DNA of 64,000 bases from positions 460,689-524,688 of the forward strand of contig NW_019774292.1 of the NCBI RefSeq assembly GCF_001039355.2, read 5' to 3'. The notes under the pieces were generated by a model that worked only from the letters and a program-made list of their open reading frames with translations, made no database searches and was not told the DNA's origin. Position numbers and translations under genes: made by a program. The DNA is from Lingula anatina (Eukaryota > Brachiopoda > Lingulata > Lingulida > Lingulidae). Shown in pieces: positions 36,649 through 48,228 of the stretch; the first letter of the stretch is position 1; each line of letters opens with the position of its first letter.

Positions 36649-36900
36649 GGTTCCCATGCCTAGATTGATCTAACAGGAACAATCCATCTCCAAGGGGTTT
36701 CTCTCTAAATTGCTTTCGGCTTAACCGGCTAAGATGTCTGGCACGCCCACTGGGGCTGCTAGGGGGTAATCAATTATCATTTAGCAGCTTAAGCAGGCGT
36801 GCCAGATATCTAAGCCGCTTAACTGAAAGCAATTTAGCAAGAAACCCCTTAGAGATGGACCGATGCTGTTAGTTCGATGTACAAGTAGGCATGGGAAACC
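36649..36900. mobile_element. Inverted-repeat element with arms of about 100 bp
   Basis: The left arm 36649..36747 (GGTTCCCATGCCTAG ... TCTGGCACGCC) pairs with the right arm 36796..36900 (GGCGTGCCAGATATC ... AGGCATGGGAAACC) around a loop of about 48 bp. Shared blocks include CCATCTC.AAGGGGTTTCT and AAATTGCTTTC. It is a foldback/MITE-type non-coding element unrelated to the other two. No clear target duplication is seen. Confidence 0.75.
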
Positions 36901-38336
36901 GGTCATAAATAATAGTTTATAGTCTTGTTGAAGTCAGCAATTAAAGGAGATATATAGGTGTTATAAAAAAAACTCTTTATTTCGTGATGGGCAATGAAAT
37001 ATAAAGAAAAATGATTTGATGAACATGGAAAGGCGAAAAATCACATATGCACATTCTACAATGTATGTCAGACAGAGTAAACGAAAGTCGGTTCTTCTGA
37101 AGGACCGTGGGTGCAAATTGTACAACAAAATATACAAGCGTTCACGTGAATCTTAAAAACCCAAAAAGAAACTGTATTGTCCTCCATGTTGTATCTTACC
37201 ATTGCAGTTTAGTAAGGAACTTTCAATAACCATTTGATCAGATCAAGTATCCCCTCATACTTATTGGTGCTACTTTAGAGCAACTATTCATAATGAATCG
37301 CACTGGAACCTTGTGAGAAGCACTCAAGTTTTCGTGGCATACAAAAACATCCGTTAAAACTACACCAGAAAGCTGCGTTCGATTACGTTTAACACATCGG
37401 GAATAAAACAAACTTGCACTACAGCACATTGGCAATACAGGATATTGTTTTTGGAATAAACAGTAATTCCATAGAGGCAAATTATTTTCACTGCAAGATA
37501 ATGTTTCTTTCGCAAATCTCAGGACAGAAAAAAAATACACATATTCATATATCTGAAACTGTACCCCAGGTCGTTCCTTTTGTGAAACGAACCATAGCAC
37601 AGGTAAGTACATGTTCATCATGTTGTCTATCACGAAGTTGTAAAGAACACATTTCACGCATTTTTAACCTTATGTCGTGTCTATGAACGACCACTGAATA
37701 CTTTCACAAAAATGTGAAGTTTTGATACATTGTTTTACTCATAAACAGTCAAGGTTAGAATAATATACGATAAAGATGGAACTTAAACTAAACTTGATAC
37801 TGTATCTACATATAGTTGATATTTCAGAAAAAAATAATTATAGCCCATCTTTACCTTACTTTAAAACAACTGGGTGAATCAAAACTTTCATTTCGATGTC
37901 AAGATAATATCGAATATTAATTCAAGGGCACTGCAAACTTTAATGTAAACTACCGAACGCTTCAGTGTCTTTATACAAATAGCGCGTCTTCAATACATAC
38001 AAATGGTTAAAATGTTTCTAAAAAACGGTGGTCTTCAATGTTATTTACAGTGAAATTCACAGTCAGAGCGGTAGTATTCCCATGCACGTCCTGGGTAACA
38101 TGGCCAGTCAATGTTGAGCATACATGTATACGTGTATGGTGACGTCATTTTGCTTCACGTGGCACATTTATCTGTTGCGCATGCGTGCGCCTACATGCGT
38201 CACTTGTGCATGTGCGCATGTGGTGGGACATGTGGTCGGACATGCAACACGTCAAGATTATGTAAGCTGAAACACGTTTTTCTGTTATACTCGTTTACGT
38301 TATGCTGTTGATGTCTCATGTCCGTAACGTAGCACT

Positions 38337-38504
38337 TTACATGTCTATGAAAATATACACTGGCCAGTAGATAAGGCAAAACAGGATAAAAGTCGTTGGA
38401 AATAACTTTCTTGATAGTTTGTCCACCATCCTCGCTTTTTCGCGTCCGAATGGATCTCGGATATATTGTGGCGGTTGTTTTCGCCCATTGACACCGTTTT
38501 CCAC
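38337..38504 (-). CDS. Gene 2 exon 9: M4 and stop
   Basis: 168 bp, phase 0, after acceptor TTTTTGTCCTTTTCAG. It encodes [10 protein letters not shown]..., then [12 protein letters not shown] and the M4 helix [16 protein letters not shown], ending D-M-stop. It is not the longest open frame on this strand, so it can be missed. The match to gene 1 ([11 protein letters not shown]...FILFNVVYW) establishes it. Confidence 0.93.
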   Translation of the reverse strand: MENGVNGRKQPPQYIRDPFGREKARMVDKLSRKLFPTTFILFCLIYWPVYIFIDM

Positions 38505-41500
38505 CTGAAAAGGACAAAAACACGAACGTTTAAATATATCATTGGGTTAGACAGGAGGAAATCATATGACATTCACTTTAAATCATCTTCAATAGCTCAA
38601 TCACTTCTCGAATTCAAGGAAAACTGTGACCTTCTTTATTTAAGCTTCGGTTTATTTATCTATTTATTTTATTTTATTTTGTTTTGTTTTGTTTTGTTTT
38701 GTTTCGTTTCGTTTCATTTTATTTTGCCCTTAATTTGATAACTAGTGCAAATTGGAAGGCGGGTCACCACTACCACCACCACTAACCCACGAGGTACACC
38801 GGTTCACATTTAATTCAAGCCTCCAAATTTCACCCCAAAAGCTGGTGTCATAGAGGGCCCTACCTCTGTTAAACTCCTTAGCGATTTATCTGACGGACCC
38901 TTGAATTTCTCCATCAACGAGGAAGCTTTGCTCGGCTTTGGAATCTCTCTCCGGGAAAAGACGTTGACAGCGGCGTACTCTAGGAGTGACGCGAAAACAA
39001 AGACCAGGCACACGGACATCCACACGTCAAGAGCCTGGAAAGATAATGAAATCACTCAGGCAATGTTACGTCATCAACACAATTTGTTAAAAAGATGTCC
39101 ATGACGTCATGTTTTCTATCCAATGTTCCCAGAAGCCAGGGCTTCAAAATAATCTGAATTCTTTTTTCGTTTCATTTTAAGCACTTCGCTCGATTTGAAG
39201 CCAAGGGCAAAATGTATACAGTACAAGTTTAAATTTAAACTAGCATGAACACTCACCTTGATATATGACACACGTGGCAATGACGCACGCGCAGATGCAC
39301 TCTGTGTCGTCATAGTGAGGACCGTAAGGAGGCCGAGACTGACACGTGCCGGACTGGAGTCTATACTGATCCAGAATGCGACCCAGGATAATATGACGAT
39401 GAGAGCAGTGGGGACATAGACCTGAATCATGTAGTAGCCGATATCACGCTTTAAGTTGAATGTAACTTTGAGGCAAGGAAAGGCACCTGTTAGAAAAGAA
39501 AACAAGGCAGCAAATCTGTCAAATGTACAGACAAAAAGCAGAAAATAATGATGCACAAAATGGGATACTGTGAATAATACAGTATGTTTAACTGCAAAGA
39601 CAACATCAAGGCACCTGTTGGAAAAGAAAAGAAACATGGCACGCGATAAAAGTCAATCCAGCTATTTTTTATTAATACAGTAAGAGGATTTTTTTTAGAA
39701 TGCAAGATAACGGGGTAAATGTAACATATTTTCACACGATGCACAAGGTACAAATTTTAAAAACATAATAACCTGAAGTGTACTTCTTGAAACAAATAAA
39801 AAAATTAATATTAAAATAAAAACCAATGCACCCCACCTGCGGTATAGTTTTGGGAGCAGTCTTCTAGCTGATGTCCCTGTAGTTTATACTGCGGTAAGCT
39901 AACGTGGTCATCCATATCCACTGCATTCTTCATCCAGACAAAATACAGGACGTCCATCGTGTAGCCAACTGATAATAAACAGAACAGCTATCAACTTTTT
40001 TTATCATTACAATACTTGTTACTATTACTAATACGCAAACACCGTATGATATAATATTTTTGAAAAATAATTATAATACTGTTCATAATTGTGTTCAATA
40101 TTAATCGATGAAGTACACAGTATGTTAAATGTCCGTCGGAAAACTGTTCTGAACATAATCTATACCAGAGTGAAATACTCTGTGGTAAATTAATATCCAT
40201 AAAGATGGGCAATTCATGATCTAATTGTGTCGCATTATATGACATCCACACTGCAAGTCATACCTTCACGGGTCGGAAAATTAATATTTCTTACTAGAAG
40301 TTTACATTTTAATTTTTAAACATAATTGTCTTCTTTATTCATTCATTTTATGCATTTCGTGACTTTGAGCCAAAGGGATATTTACCATCATTTTCAGTGA
40401 TAATCCTGATATTTCAAAAAAACACCAAAATTGACATGAAGCTATCAGAAGTAAATAACGCATGCGCAGACGATACTCACAGCTCTCCAACATCATCGGG
40501 CAGTGTTGTACATCCAACGGATACTTCTTTAGGTCCATGGGGCACGAAAGCGTGGCTGATATTCTGTGTAATAATAATAATAGTAATAATAATAATAATA
40601 ATAACCCTTAATAAGACGGGATACTTTAAGCAAAAAGCTTTTTACAAAAAATGAAGAAAGATACTATTGCAATCAGGTTAAACTCAACACATGAAATAAC
40701 AGATGTTAAATTACTTTAAACGTTTAACAGTTTGATGGATTTCACATATGAAAATACATGTACAATTCAGCAAATCCTGAGGCCTAGCACACCGTCTACC
40801 AGTTTGGGGTTATGGATGTACAAGTAAGTCCAAGCAGCCACAATTCAACTCTACCAAAAACCAAGATTTTGTCAATGGTTCGATTATCGTCTGTCCCCAA
40901 AAACGAACAATTCCGACAAGGTACATTAATAAATTGAACATTTGGATGAAATACTTACTTTGTAACATACCAAATCTGCCCATTGGAATATAATCTCATC
41001 AGCCTATTCGGTATAGTTACGTCATGATAATTGGCCTTTTTCTCGTTGCGGAAGAACACATCCGGGACCCATAACCGGTCCCAATAACCATCCTCTAACT
41101 TAATCATATCCCTGCCTCCTTCCTGTGGGTCGAATGCAAGCCTGGGGTCCGTCCAGTTCTGACGGAGATATATATTCACGGAGAAGTCCTACATAAAAGA
41201 CAAACAGAATCGTTTGCTTGTGACGAAGTATATATCTATATTAACATGTATGTGTATCAAAGTAAATTTTTGGATTTGCCCAATCATATTATGAGATGAT
41301 GATGAGAAAATTAAACCTAATAGTGGATCTTAAGTTGAAATGGTGACCACGATACTGGTAACAACTCCAAATCAGTTCATCTAAAGAATGCCTTCTGATA
41401 AGTTTGAAACGCTTTTCAGCGCAAGATTTAGTATTATATTTAATTCACTATTTGAGTATTTATGTATATTCTTCGGCACAATATTTTTGTCTGAATCTTT

Positions 41501-44500
41501 AATTAAAGCTTTAAGGTGATCTATTTGTTAATCAGGATGGCGATTTTCTTCTTTACATACAGTATTTAATAGAGCGAATGATGTGGAGCTCATTTGATGT
41601 GTCATAACAATCTGATGTCATTTTCCACTATTTAATAATGCGTACTCCACAAAGTGACATATTATGCACCCAATTTACTCACCATCGTTTGTTCACTAAT
41701 TGAGTAGAAACTGTTGATATAGATACCCAGTTCAACTCGAGTTGATTTGTCTGCAATGATGAATATAAAGTAATTGAAACAATTAACAATTAATTAATTA
41801 ATTAATTGATTAATTAATTAATCTTGAAAAATGGAATAAATGAAAGATAATGAAGGGTAATTTGTTGTACTGTGTGCCATCCGTGTGCATTTTTAAATTT
41901 TTTTCAAAGCTTTGATTTTCAAGTGAAAGAAATTTCTAAAAATTGTGTTTTCACGGAAAAATGGAGTTATGCCAGTATTTTTTGAAGCAAAGGCTGTGTT
42001 TTCGGAACAAATTGACATTCTCCAAAACAAAAAAAGATCGAGTCCTAATCATATTCATAGTATTTTGGCACTACCGAATAACAAAACGTTGTCAAATTAG
42101 CTTTCCTGGTCCTTCTCCGGATGCAAACCACTTTCTGTATTTTATTAGATTGAAATGTAACAATCGCTCAGCCCAAATTCATAACCAACGCCTTTTATGT
42201 CTCATAAGCAACGCAAACCATTACTCCGTGAGAACTCTTACAAATAACTTGCCTGATATATATATATAAGCAATATCTGAAAAGGATCAAACATTGGATC
42301 TGAACTGTTCTTGGTTAGATGGTACAGACCCGTAACGTATGTGGTCCTTTGAGTTTGAAAAAAAAGCATTTTGGCAACTTTCATCTCCAACTTCAAATCC
42401 ATTTTTCACCTTTTCAAATATTAAGAAGCACGTTCCTCCCTCCTCGTTATAACACAAAGATACTCTACCTAACATTGGAGGTTGCCCCCGATCGTAGTTG
42501 GAACGCTTTAGAAGGGATTCCAGAAATCCAGATCTACAGAAAAAGAAAAGGGTACAAAACAACACCGATATTAAACAATAATTAAGATGTGATCAACGAC
42601 GAGATGGAGTCACCAAAAGAGCACAATAAGATTACAGGTTCATAAACAAAGGTGACGATACGTATCAGATGTGTTCAGAAACAATCAGAGGTGACACCGA
42701 TGTTTATTAGTCACAATACAAATGTCAGGGACCAATTTCCAAATAGAACTTTAGACCTAAGTTTGGTTTTACCTGATGGACCAAAATAGTGGTTGGACAA
42801 ATATTTTGGTCAACTTTGACTATTTTTAAAATGTACACCAGTTCTATAAATAGGGCGAATATCCATTTCAAACAATAAGAACTTATCTGTTAGTGTACAA
42901 TACAAGTAGCTGCATTATTTTATCTCATTTGTCTACTACTGATTTCAAAGTTAGTATTTCGAGTTAAAGTAGTCTTAAAAATCTGTTCTAAAAGTTCAGA
43001 CAGACTTTCGGTCTAAAGTTCTTGGTGAAATGGCCTGAGTGGAATATGACGTGCAAACAGTTTGAAGGAAAGTTTGAGAGTAATAACGGTGGGCGGCAGG
43101 CGGACAGCCATCAAAACCCTGAAAAGAAGATGGTAAGTTAGTGCCATAGCCAAGTGGGCCTTGGAAGGACAGCGCAAATTGAATCATTTCCATAGTATCA
43201 CACCGCTTATTATACAAGAGTAGAACGACAACCAATTTCATTAATTCAAAAGTATTAAAGTAACGCGCTTGGGGAATTGTTGAGAGAATTAATTTAAGCT
43301 CAAATATACAGTATATCAAGTTTCGCTCACTTTAAATATTCTGCGTTAGGTTTTGGAATCATTCCAATCATTTCTTTCGATGATAAAAATTGCTAATGTT
43401 TCAATTTGCGATATCGTCTGCGCCAGCGCTACCCCGGCCCCAACATCAATTCTGCCAGTTTGTTTATTTTGTCGTTACCTTGCATGGGGGGTCTCAGCTT
43501 ATCGTAATTCCGTAACAGCTTCCCTAAGAACCAAGAGCTAAAGGGGAAGAAATATGTAAAAATAATATATATCATTATTTAATGCAAAATCATATATAGG
43601 ATTACGATTTTGACGTAATTTTATCGTATTTCCGCAACAGCTTCCTTAAGAACCAAGAGCAGCTAAAGGGGAAGAAATTTGTAAACATAATGTGTATCAT
43701 TATTCAATGCAAAACCATATAGGATTACAATTTTGTCCTAATGTTATCGTAATGCCGTAACGGCCTCCCTAAGAACCAAGGGCTAAAGAGGAAGAAACAT
43801 GGAAATATGATATATATTTTAAAACATTATTCAATACAAAATCATTAGATACAATTTTGTACTGGAGAGCAACGTTGGTGTCATCTGAAATAAGAAGTGT
43901 AACATCAGCCATATTAGATCCAATAGTGTGGCCGCTGATTATATATCGATGGAAAATGATTGCTTGGGTAGAGAACTTTGTAAAATTTACGAAAGAACGA
44001 ACAATATTCGGTTTATCTTCCTCTTTCAATATAAATTTATATTTTTCTCCACATAAAATGTCAACCAATATGTATGACAACTGATTGCCAAATGATACGT
44101 GAAAAGTTACTGACTATATTTATTTAAACACAAACAGAAGAACATCTTATTTTTTCATATTATTTCGTTTGACTCTCCCCTACATCAAAGAATCTTACAC
44201 TCCTAGCAGTTCGATTCATCTGGCCGTTGCGTGCATACAGTATACGCTTACGTTGAAAAATAAGATTATATATTGAAGTATACTGACAGCGATTGTCCTA
44301 ACTCAATCACTATCGGGAAAGAAGCCCCTGTACGAAATCCAAAATCCACTTACTAGTGACCGCAGCGAAGGAGACGCACGAAATCTAGTTTACTGAGTAC
44401 ATGAAAATTACACAAGATGGTTTAACAAAGACAAATGACTGCTTTTTCTTAACAGCTGTTCTTTTTAGAGGCTGCGTGTTTAAAAGGCATCCAATATTTA

Positions 44501-47500
44501 GAGCGATTTTTTAGGCTAAGTGCTTTTTAAAAATTCAGGATTTTTACTTTGGAGAGGACGGCGTGCTGGCTTAATTGGCGAAACAGATTAGACGGGTGTT
44601 CTTTTATTTAATCAATCGATCTACTTAAGCAGGGACAAGTTATAAAACATAAATGTGCTGGACGTACTGTTGCATGTCCAAAATTTGGTAAAAGAGACGA
44701 CTTGTCAATTTCCATTAACTAAATTACATACACTCCAGTCACGGTTCAAGAAACGTCATCGTTGATCAAGAGAAGCGTCCAACAAAATGTCAATGTTGCC
44801 GTGGAGGGAGACGCCAATGTCGTTAAAGAGGGATGCATTTATCAAGCCAATGTTAATTACTCTTGACAAACATCCGGCTATTGATTAACGTCTGTGAGTC
44901 AACTTACATCGCCATAAAATGCAAATATTTTGTCTCAAGAAAAGGAGCTGTATCAAAATTGAATAAATACAAAAACCTGTTGTTTGATCGAGAGCAAGTG
45001 CACAGAACGTGCAACGTGCTTAAAGGAGTTCTTAATCAATTGGAACTTGAAACATTGTAGTATAACAAGACATCAGGGCAAAGGGTTATCAAGAAATGGG
45101 TCACACATTGTGGCAAACGTAAAACACACGTGTTCGTGAAGATACTTTAATACACATTTTGTTAAATGAGTCACTGGTTTTCCGTACATTCAAAGGGTTC
45201 CACTCAACTTCACACATGTTTATATCCACATTTCGTTAACCGAAGAAAATGGTGAAAATTTTCCAAACGTACTTTTCAGCTTTTAAAAATGGACAAATCA
45301 CCTTGGCCACGTTCAAAATTATTTAACCCGCCGATAATCTTGTCCGCTTCTCTTGATAAATTGCGCACTTGACAACGGATTCGTGCCTCCCATGCGTGCC
45401 GTCCCAGCAGGGGCAGAGCAATGTAATCTCGACATGCTTTCAAGTGGGTCGCGCCATATTTGATCCGCGGACTAGGTAGTCCGCAGATCAACTGGTTGTG
45501 AACATGGCCTTAGGACGATAAAACAAGATAACACGATAGCCAAACCAAGTAAATTTAACTATACAAGGCTACCAAATCTCGGGGGAAAAGACTATAATGA
45601 CATTGTACGTCATGCCCGTCGTCCACTATAAATAATATAAGACTTGGAGCATGTTACTTTTTTCTTGATTGCGTTTAAACATCATCTCCACCAAAGACCG
45701 ATACGGTTCGGGGCAGCCTGACCTATATTTGAATAATTAATACCTGTTCTATTTCTTTTTTTCTTTCACCTTGTATAAATATATCTACACACGTCACGTT
45801 TCTGAGTGGATTTATACAATTTTGATCCGAGATTTCGAAAAACACCGCCGGCTCTAGAGCCTTTGGTTGACAATTGAAACTTAATTTAGAAGTCCTACCG
45901 CCCCCTCTCCTTTTTTATTTCCCCAATTTTCTGAAACAGACGTTGGAATCAGGACCAGGAATCAGGAGGAAATACAGATTAAAAATGAGGCCAGTAAAAG
46001 GACTTAAAATTCTCCAAACATACGCATTTTTAAAAAAAATTCTTCAGACAGTGGGGAGGGGGGGTGCAAACAAACCCCCTTTATTCCCCTCAGAATGCCC
46101 AGTATTTGCCAATCAAACTATTGTGAAATAACCACTCTAATAAACATCTAATACCACCATCGATTACCGATAATAAACCATTGTAATAAGAGAGGCCAGC
46201 ATGATTTCATTAAATAATAAACAAAATACTGTTTACATGGCGGTAACACAATATTACATGTGATTACTAATGCAGTGACAGCTGAAATGAAACACAGATA
46301 TGGACGCATGCGTTTGTGTGAATGCGTGTGCGTGTGCGTTCGCGTGATTGTGCGTGTGTTTGTGTATGCATGCGTGCGAGCCCGTATCAGCTAACTCTTG
46401 TTATGTATTTTGTTCACACTGGCCCTGATGTTTTTGCTCTTCATTATTGTAGGGACAGTGGATTACCAGGGGATGTAGAATTTTGCTGGGGGCGGAGGGA
46501 GAGAGCAGGGACACACATAAACTGTAAAACCAGACAAAAGCACTAATTTTGATAAGAAAAATAGTTTAGCTCGTTATAGTTTTTTCAGAGGTGGAGAAGG
46601 AGATGGCGGGGGGGGGGGGGAGGAGGTGGATGCAGACACTCCTCATCGTTGTTAACATGCACACGTTTTCCGTCTGCGCTAGATCGTTAATCAAATACGG
46701 AGGGTGATTAAGAGTTCGTGCACTTAAGGCTCCACCTAAAGCCAGCTCTATTGGAAAGCAAATGGAGAAATTGGCAGTGCTTTGTGTAGCATCGTCATCG
46801 TTAAGAAGATTATGTTACGTAAACCATTTGTCACAATACATATCTCTGATTTTCAACTACGTAGGTTTGAACTCTAACTGTGCGACGGGGAAGATACGGT
46901 GGAGAAATAACCGAGGTCGAGTTTCCTTTGTGGAAACAACAAGGAACCACGATTCATCATGGTGAAGGTTTCTTAATATACAAACGCGAATAAATGTCTT
47001 TTAAATATCGTGCGTTTGTTACAGCGTATTTCCGTCAACTAAAAACTCAATGTTATTCCTCGGAGAGCGTCTCCGGAGAAAAGAAATACTATGAGTAACT
47101 AAATAACGTGGGGACTTATGAAGTTAGGTAGAAAGTTATTTCATGGTCGAGAAAGAGAGCGATGCCTGAGGGAGCCAAACCAAAGTGCCTGAAGCCTAAT
47201 GGATGAAACAAAACCAGATGGAGATACAGATAGAATGTTATTGTAAACCGAGAGATTTAAGGTTAGACTGTGTGTTTTAGAACGAGTCGACATATCCCGA
47301 GTATTTTGAAATGCTAGAAGGTCGTGACATAATTTGGTTAAAGTGTCTCGTGCTGTTATGCCCATTCCCCCCTCGCATCGTATCAAGCTTTATAGCAGTT
47401 GTTTTACGAGGGCGGAAAGAGTTTGAAAAATACAGATTTAAAGCTTGACTGGAGTTACATGTAATAAAACTTAAGAACGGGTGCCTTCTGGTTAAAACAC

Positions 47501-48091
47501 ACAAATCTAACCACGAAGTAGGTAAAGACGGAAAAATGGATGGGATGATGGTATTTCCCCAATAACGAATGAAAAAATGAACGTGTGCGTGTGCGGATCT
47601 TTGTGCGTAAGCGTGAATGCGCGTGATGGTAAAGCTGAATATAATGTCCAGAGGAATGCACGGTATCTATGGACAGTTAGACAAGCACGGTGTAGGCGAT
47701 CTTGATAAAACAATAAGATGGACAAATTAAAAGATAAACTTCACTAAGTCTGATGCAAAAGATTACTAAGTTGGGAGATGTGAAAATGGTTCAAATGGCC
47801 ACTGTAGTTACTAGTGATAACTTGAACTTCTTTATGATATTGACACTGAAATCAGTCCAAAGATTGCAGGCGTAATTAAAAGCTAGTACACGCATTCCAT
47901 TCTGATACAAAATCAGTTTTAAAACCAATTTTTACTTACGTGGAATTCACAGCAGGCGGGTCGTGGTGCACATTGTTCTCCCGTCGCCTTTTTCTCTTTT
48001 CTTTCTTTCCACCAGCAGCCTCCAACGGCGACATCGTCAGTAACAGCAGCGCTGCTATATGAACAAAGTGAAGCAACCTCTTCATTTCCAT
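38337..48091 (-). CDS. Gene 2: paralogous anion-selective Cys-loop channel subunit (GlyR-like), 9 coding exons, 432 aa
   Basis: Complement join 48091..47940, 42533..42469, 41750..41683, 41188..40959, 40563..40481, 39968..39837, 39486..39257, 39034..38864, 38504..38337. All phases close. The start is fixed by an in-frame TGA at 48097..48095, six bases before an ATG with A at -3 and G at +4. The order is: signal peptide (1-26), a very basic KKEKRKRRR stretch (29-37), sequons at N49, N106 and N240, a Cys-loop C179-C193, loop B ESFGY, a loop C disulphide C237-C248, M1 (263-283), PAR (289-291) and M2, M3 (321-344), a short cytoplasmic loop and M4 (about 411-431). By hand count 68 of 87 residues from M1 to M3 match gene 1. 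R310 at 19' is GlyR-like. It probably assembles as a homo- or hetero-pentameric chloride channel. The ligand is not determined. Confidence 0.93.
38864..39034 (-). CDS. Gene 2 exon 8: M3 and start of cytoplasmic loop
   Basis: 171 bp, phase 0 to 0. It encodes [20 protein letters not shown] through the loop to SLRSLTE, ending at GAG|GTAGGG. Without splicing the frame reads 18 more codons and stops (TAA at 38812..38810), which would remove M4. Confidence 0.92.
39257..39486 (-). CDS. Gene 2 exon 7: loop C, M1, M2
   Basis: 230 bp, phase 1 to 0. It encodes C248, M1, [17 protein letters not shown] (M2) and LPRVSYIK, ending at AAG|GTGAGT. A degenerate copy of its acceptor lies 128 bp upstream (exon edge 39614). 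Confidence 0.97.
39837..39968 (-). CDS. Gene 2 exon 6: loop B to loop C
   Basis: 132 bp, phase 1 to 1, completing ESFGYT, then LPQYKL and DCSQNYTAG with C237 and the N240-Y-T sequon. Confidence 0.95.
40481..40563 (-). CDS. Gene 2 exon 5 (83 bp): Cys-loop
   Basis: 83 bp, phase 2 to 1, encoding [15 protein letters not shown] and MMLES. The acceptor has no normal polypyrimidine tract: it is preceded by a TTA/ATT microsatellite, then ACACAG. Confidence 0.96.
40570..40604. repeat. (AAT)n microsatellite adjoining the gene 2 exon 5 acceptor
   Basis: On the transcribed strand it reads (TTA)n immediately before ACACAG, and so takes the place of the polypyrimidine tract. Confidence 0.9.
40959..41188 (-). 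CDS. Gene 2 exon 4: loop D, WVPDVFF, loop E
   Basis: 230 bp, phase 0 to 2, encoding [34 protein letters not shown] and [12 protein letters not shown]. It contains an N-W-T sequon (N106) beside loop D that gene 1 lacks. Confidence 0.96.
41683..41750 (-). CDS. Gene 2 exon 3 (68 bp)
   Basis: 68 bp, phase 1 to 0, encoding [22 protein letters not shown]. The same length and position as gene 1 exon 3. Confidence 0.94.
41788..41822. repeat. (TTAA)n microsatellite in gene 2 intron 2
   Basis: TTAA tetranucleotides with one GATT interruption, about 40 bases from exon 3. Confidence 0.9.
42469..42533 (-). CDS. Gene 2 exon 2: N-terminal helix
   Basis: 65 bp, phase 2 to 1, with acceptor TTTTTCTGTAG and donor G|GTAGAG. 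It encodes [19 protein letters not shown], the LL...YD...P motif of the family N-terminus. The preceding intron is 5.4 kb. Confidence 0.9.
43501..43865. repeat. Tandem repeat, three diverged units of about 122 bp in gene 2 intron 1
   Basis: Units begin ATCGTAATTCCG (43501), ATCGTATTTCCG (43623) and ATCGTAATGCCG (43746). Each continues with CTAAGAACCAAG, a GAAGAAA block and a CAAAATCAT-like block. The units have diverged, so this is an old minisatellite. Confidence 0.9.
45431..45490. repeat. Dispersed repeat related to the element at 189..332, in gene 2 intron 1
   Basis: GCTTTCAAGTGGGTCG, then GCCATATTTGATCCGCGGAC, matches GCTTTCAAGCGGGTCG and GCCATATTTGATTA near position 290. The following GGACTAGGTAGTCC is a local palindrome. 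A second intact terminus is not obvious, so this is probably a fragment. Confidence 0.5.
47940..48091 (-). CDS. Gene 2 exon 1: signal peptide and basic linker
   Basis: 152 bp of coding, ending in phase 2 at AC|GTAAGT. It encodes [18 protein letters not shown]..., a clear signal peptide, then [14 protein letters not shown] and the V-N-S-T sequon. A possible upstream 3' splice site (TTTTCTTTTCAG, exon edge 48769) would make this the end of a long exon with about 680 nt of 5' UTR. Confidence 0.88.
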
Positions 48092-48221
48092 GTTTCAGTG
48101 ATGCTGCCAATAAAATCGGCACCTTGAGAATAAGTTCTGTAATCCGGATCTCAGAAAGGCACTGATTTCCGCTGCTCTCTCTCGCCACAACGAGTGATTT
48201 TTGATAGGAAGAACGCGCACA

Positions 48222-48228
48222 CTTTATA
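48222..48228 (-). promoter_or_regulatory. Candidate TATA box upstream of gene 2
   Basis: CTTATAAAGT on the minus strand, 131 bp before the gene 2 ATG. A second, stronger-looking TATATAAG is at 48715..48722 (minus). Either could serve. An alternative is that transcription starts farther upstream and splices to the acceptor at 48769. Confidence 0.22.

Larger units (their letters stand above)
33433..38336. other. Convergent intergenic region between gene 1 and gene 2
   Basis: It holds the 3' ends of both genes, one 252-bp MITE and one inverted-repeat element (listed separately). AATAAA at 33829 (+) and AATAAA on the minus strand at 36981..36976 are candidate poly(A) signals, but both are more than 1.3 kb from their stops. 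No other coding sequence is recognisable. Confidence 0.55.

Noticed and set aside
38810-38863. Stop after GGLN as the true C-terminus of gene 2
   Set aside because: It would delete M4; a consensus donor precedes it and a phase-matched M4 exon follows at 38504..38337.
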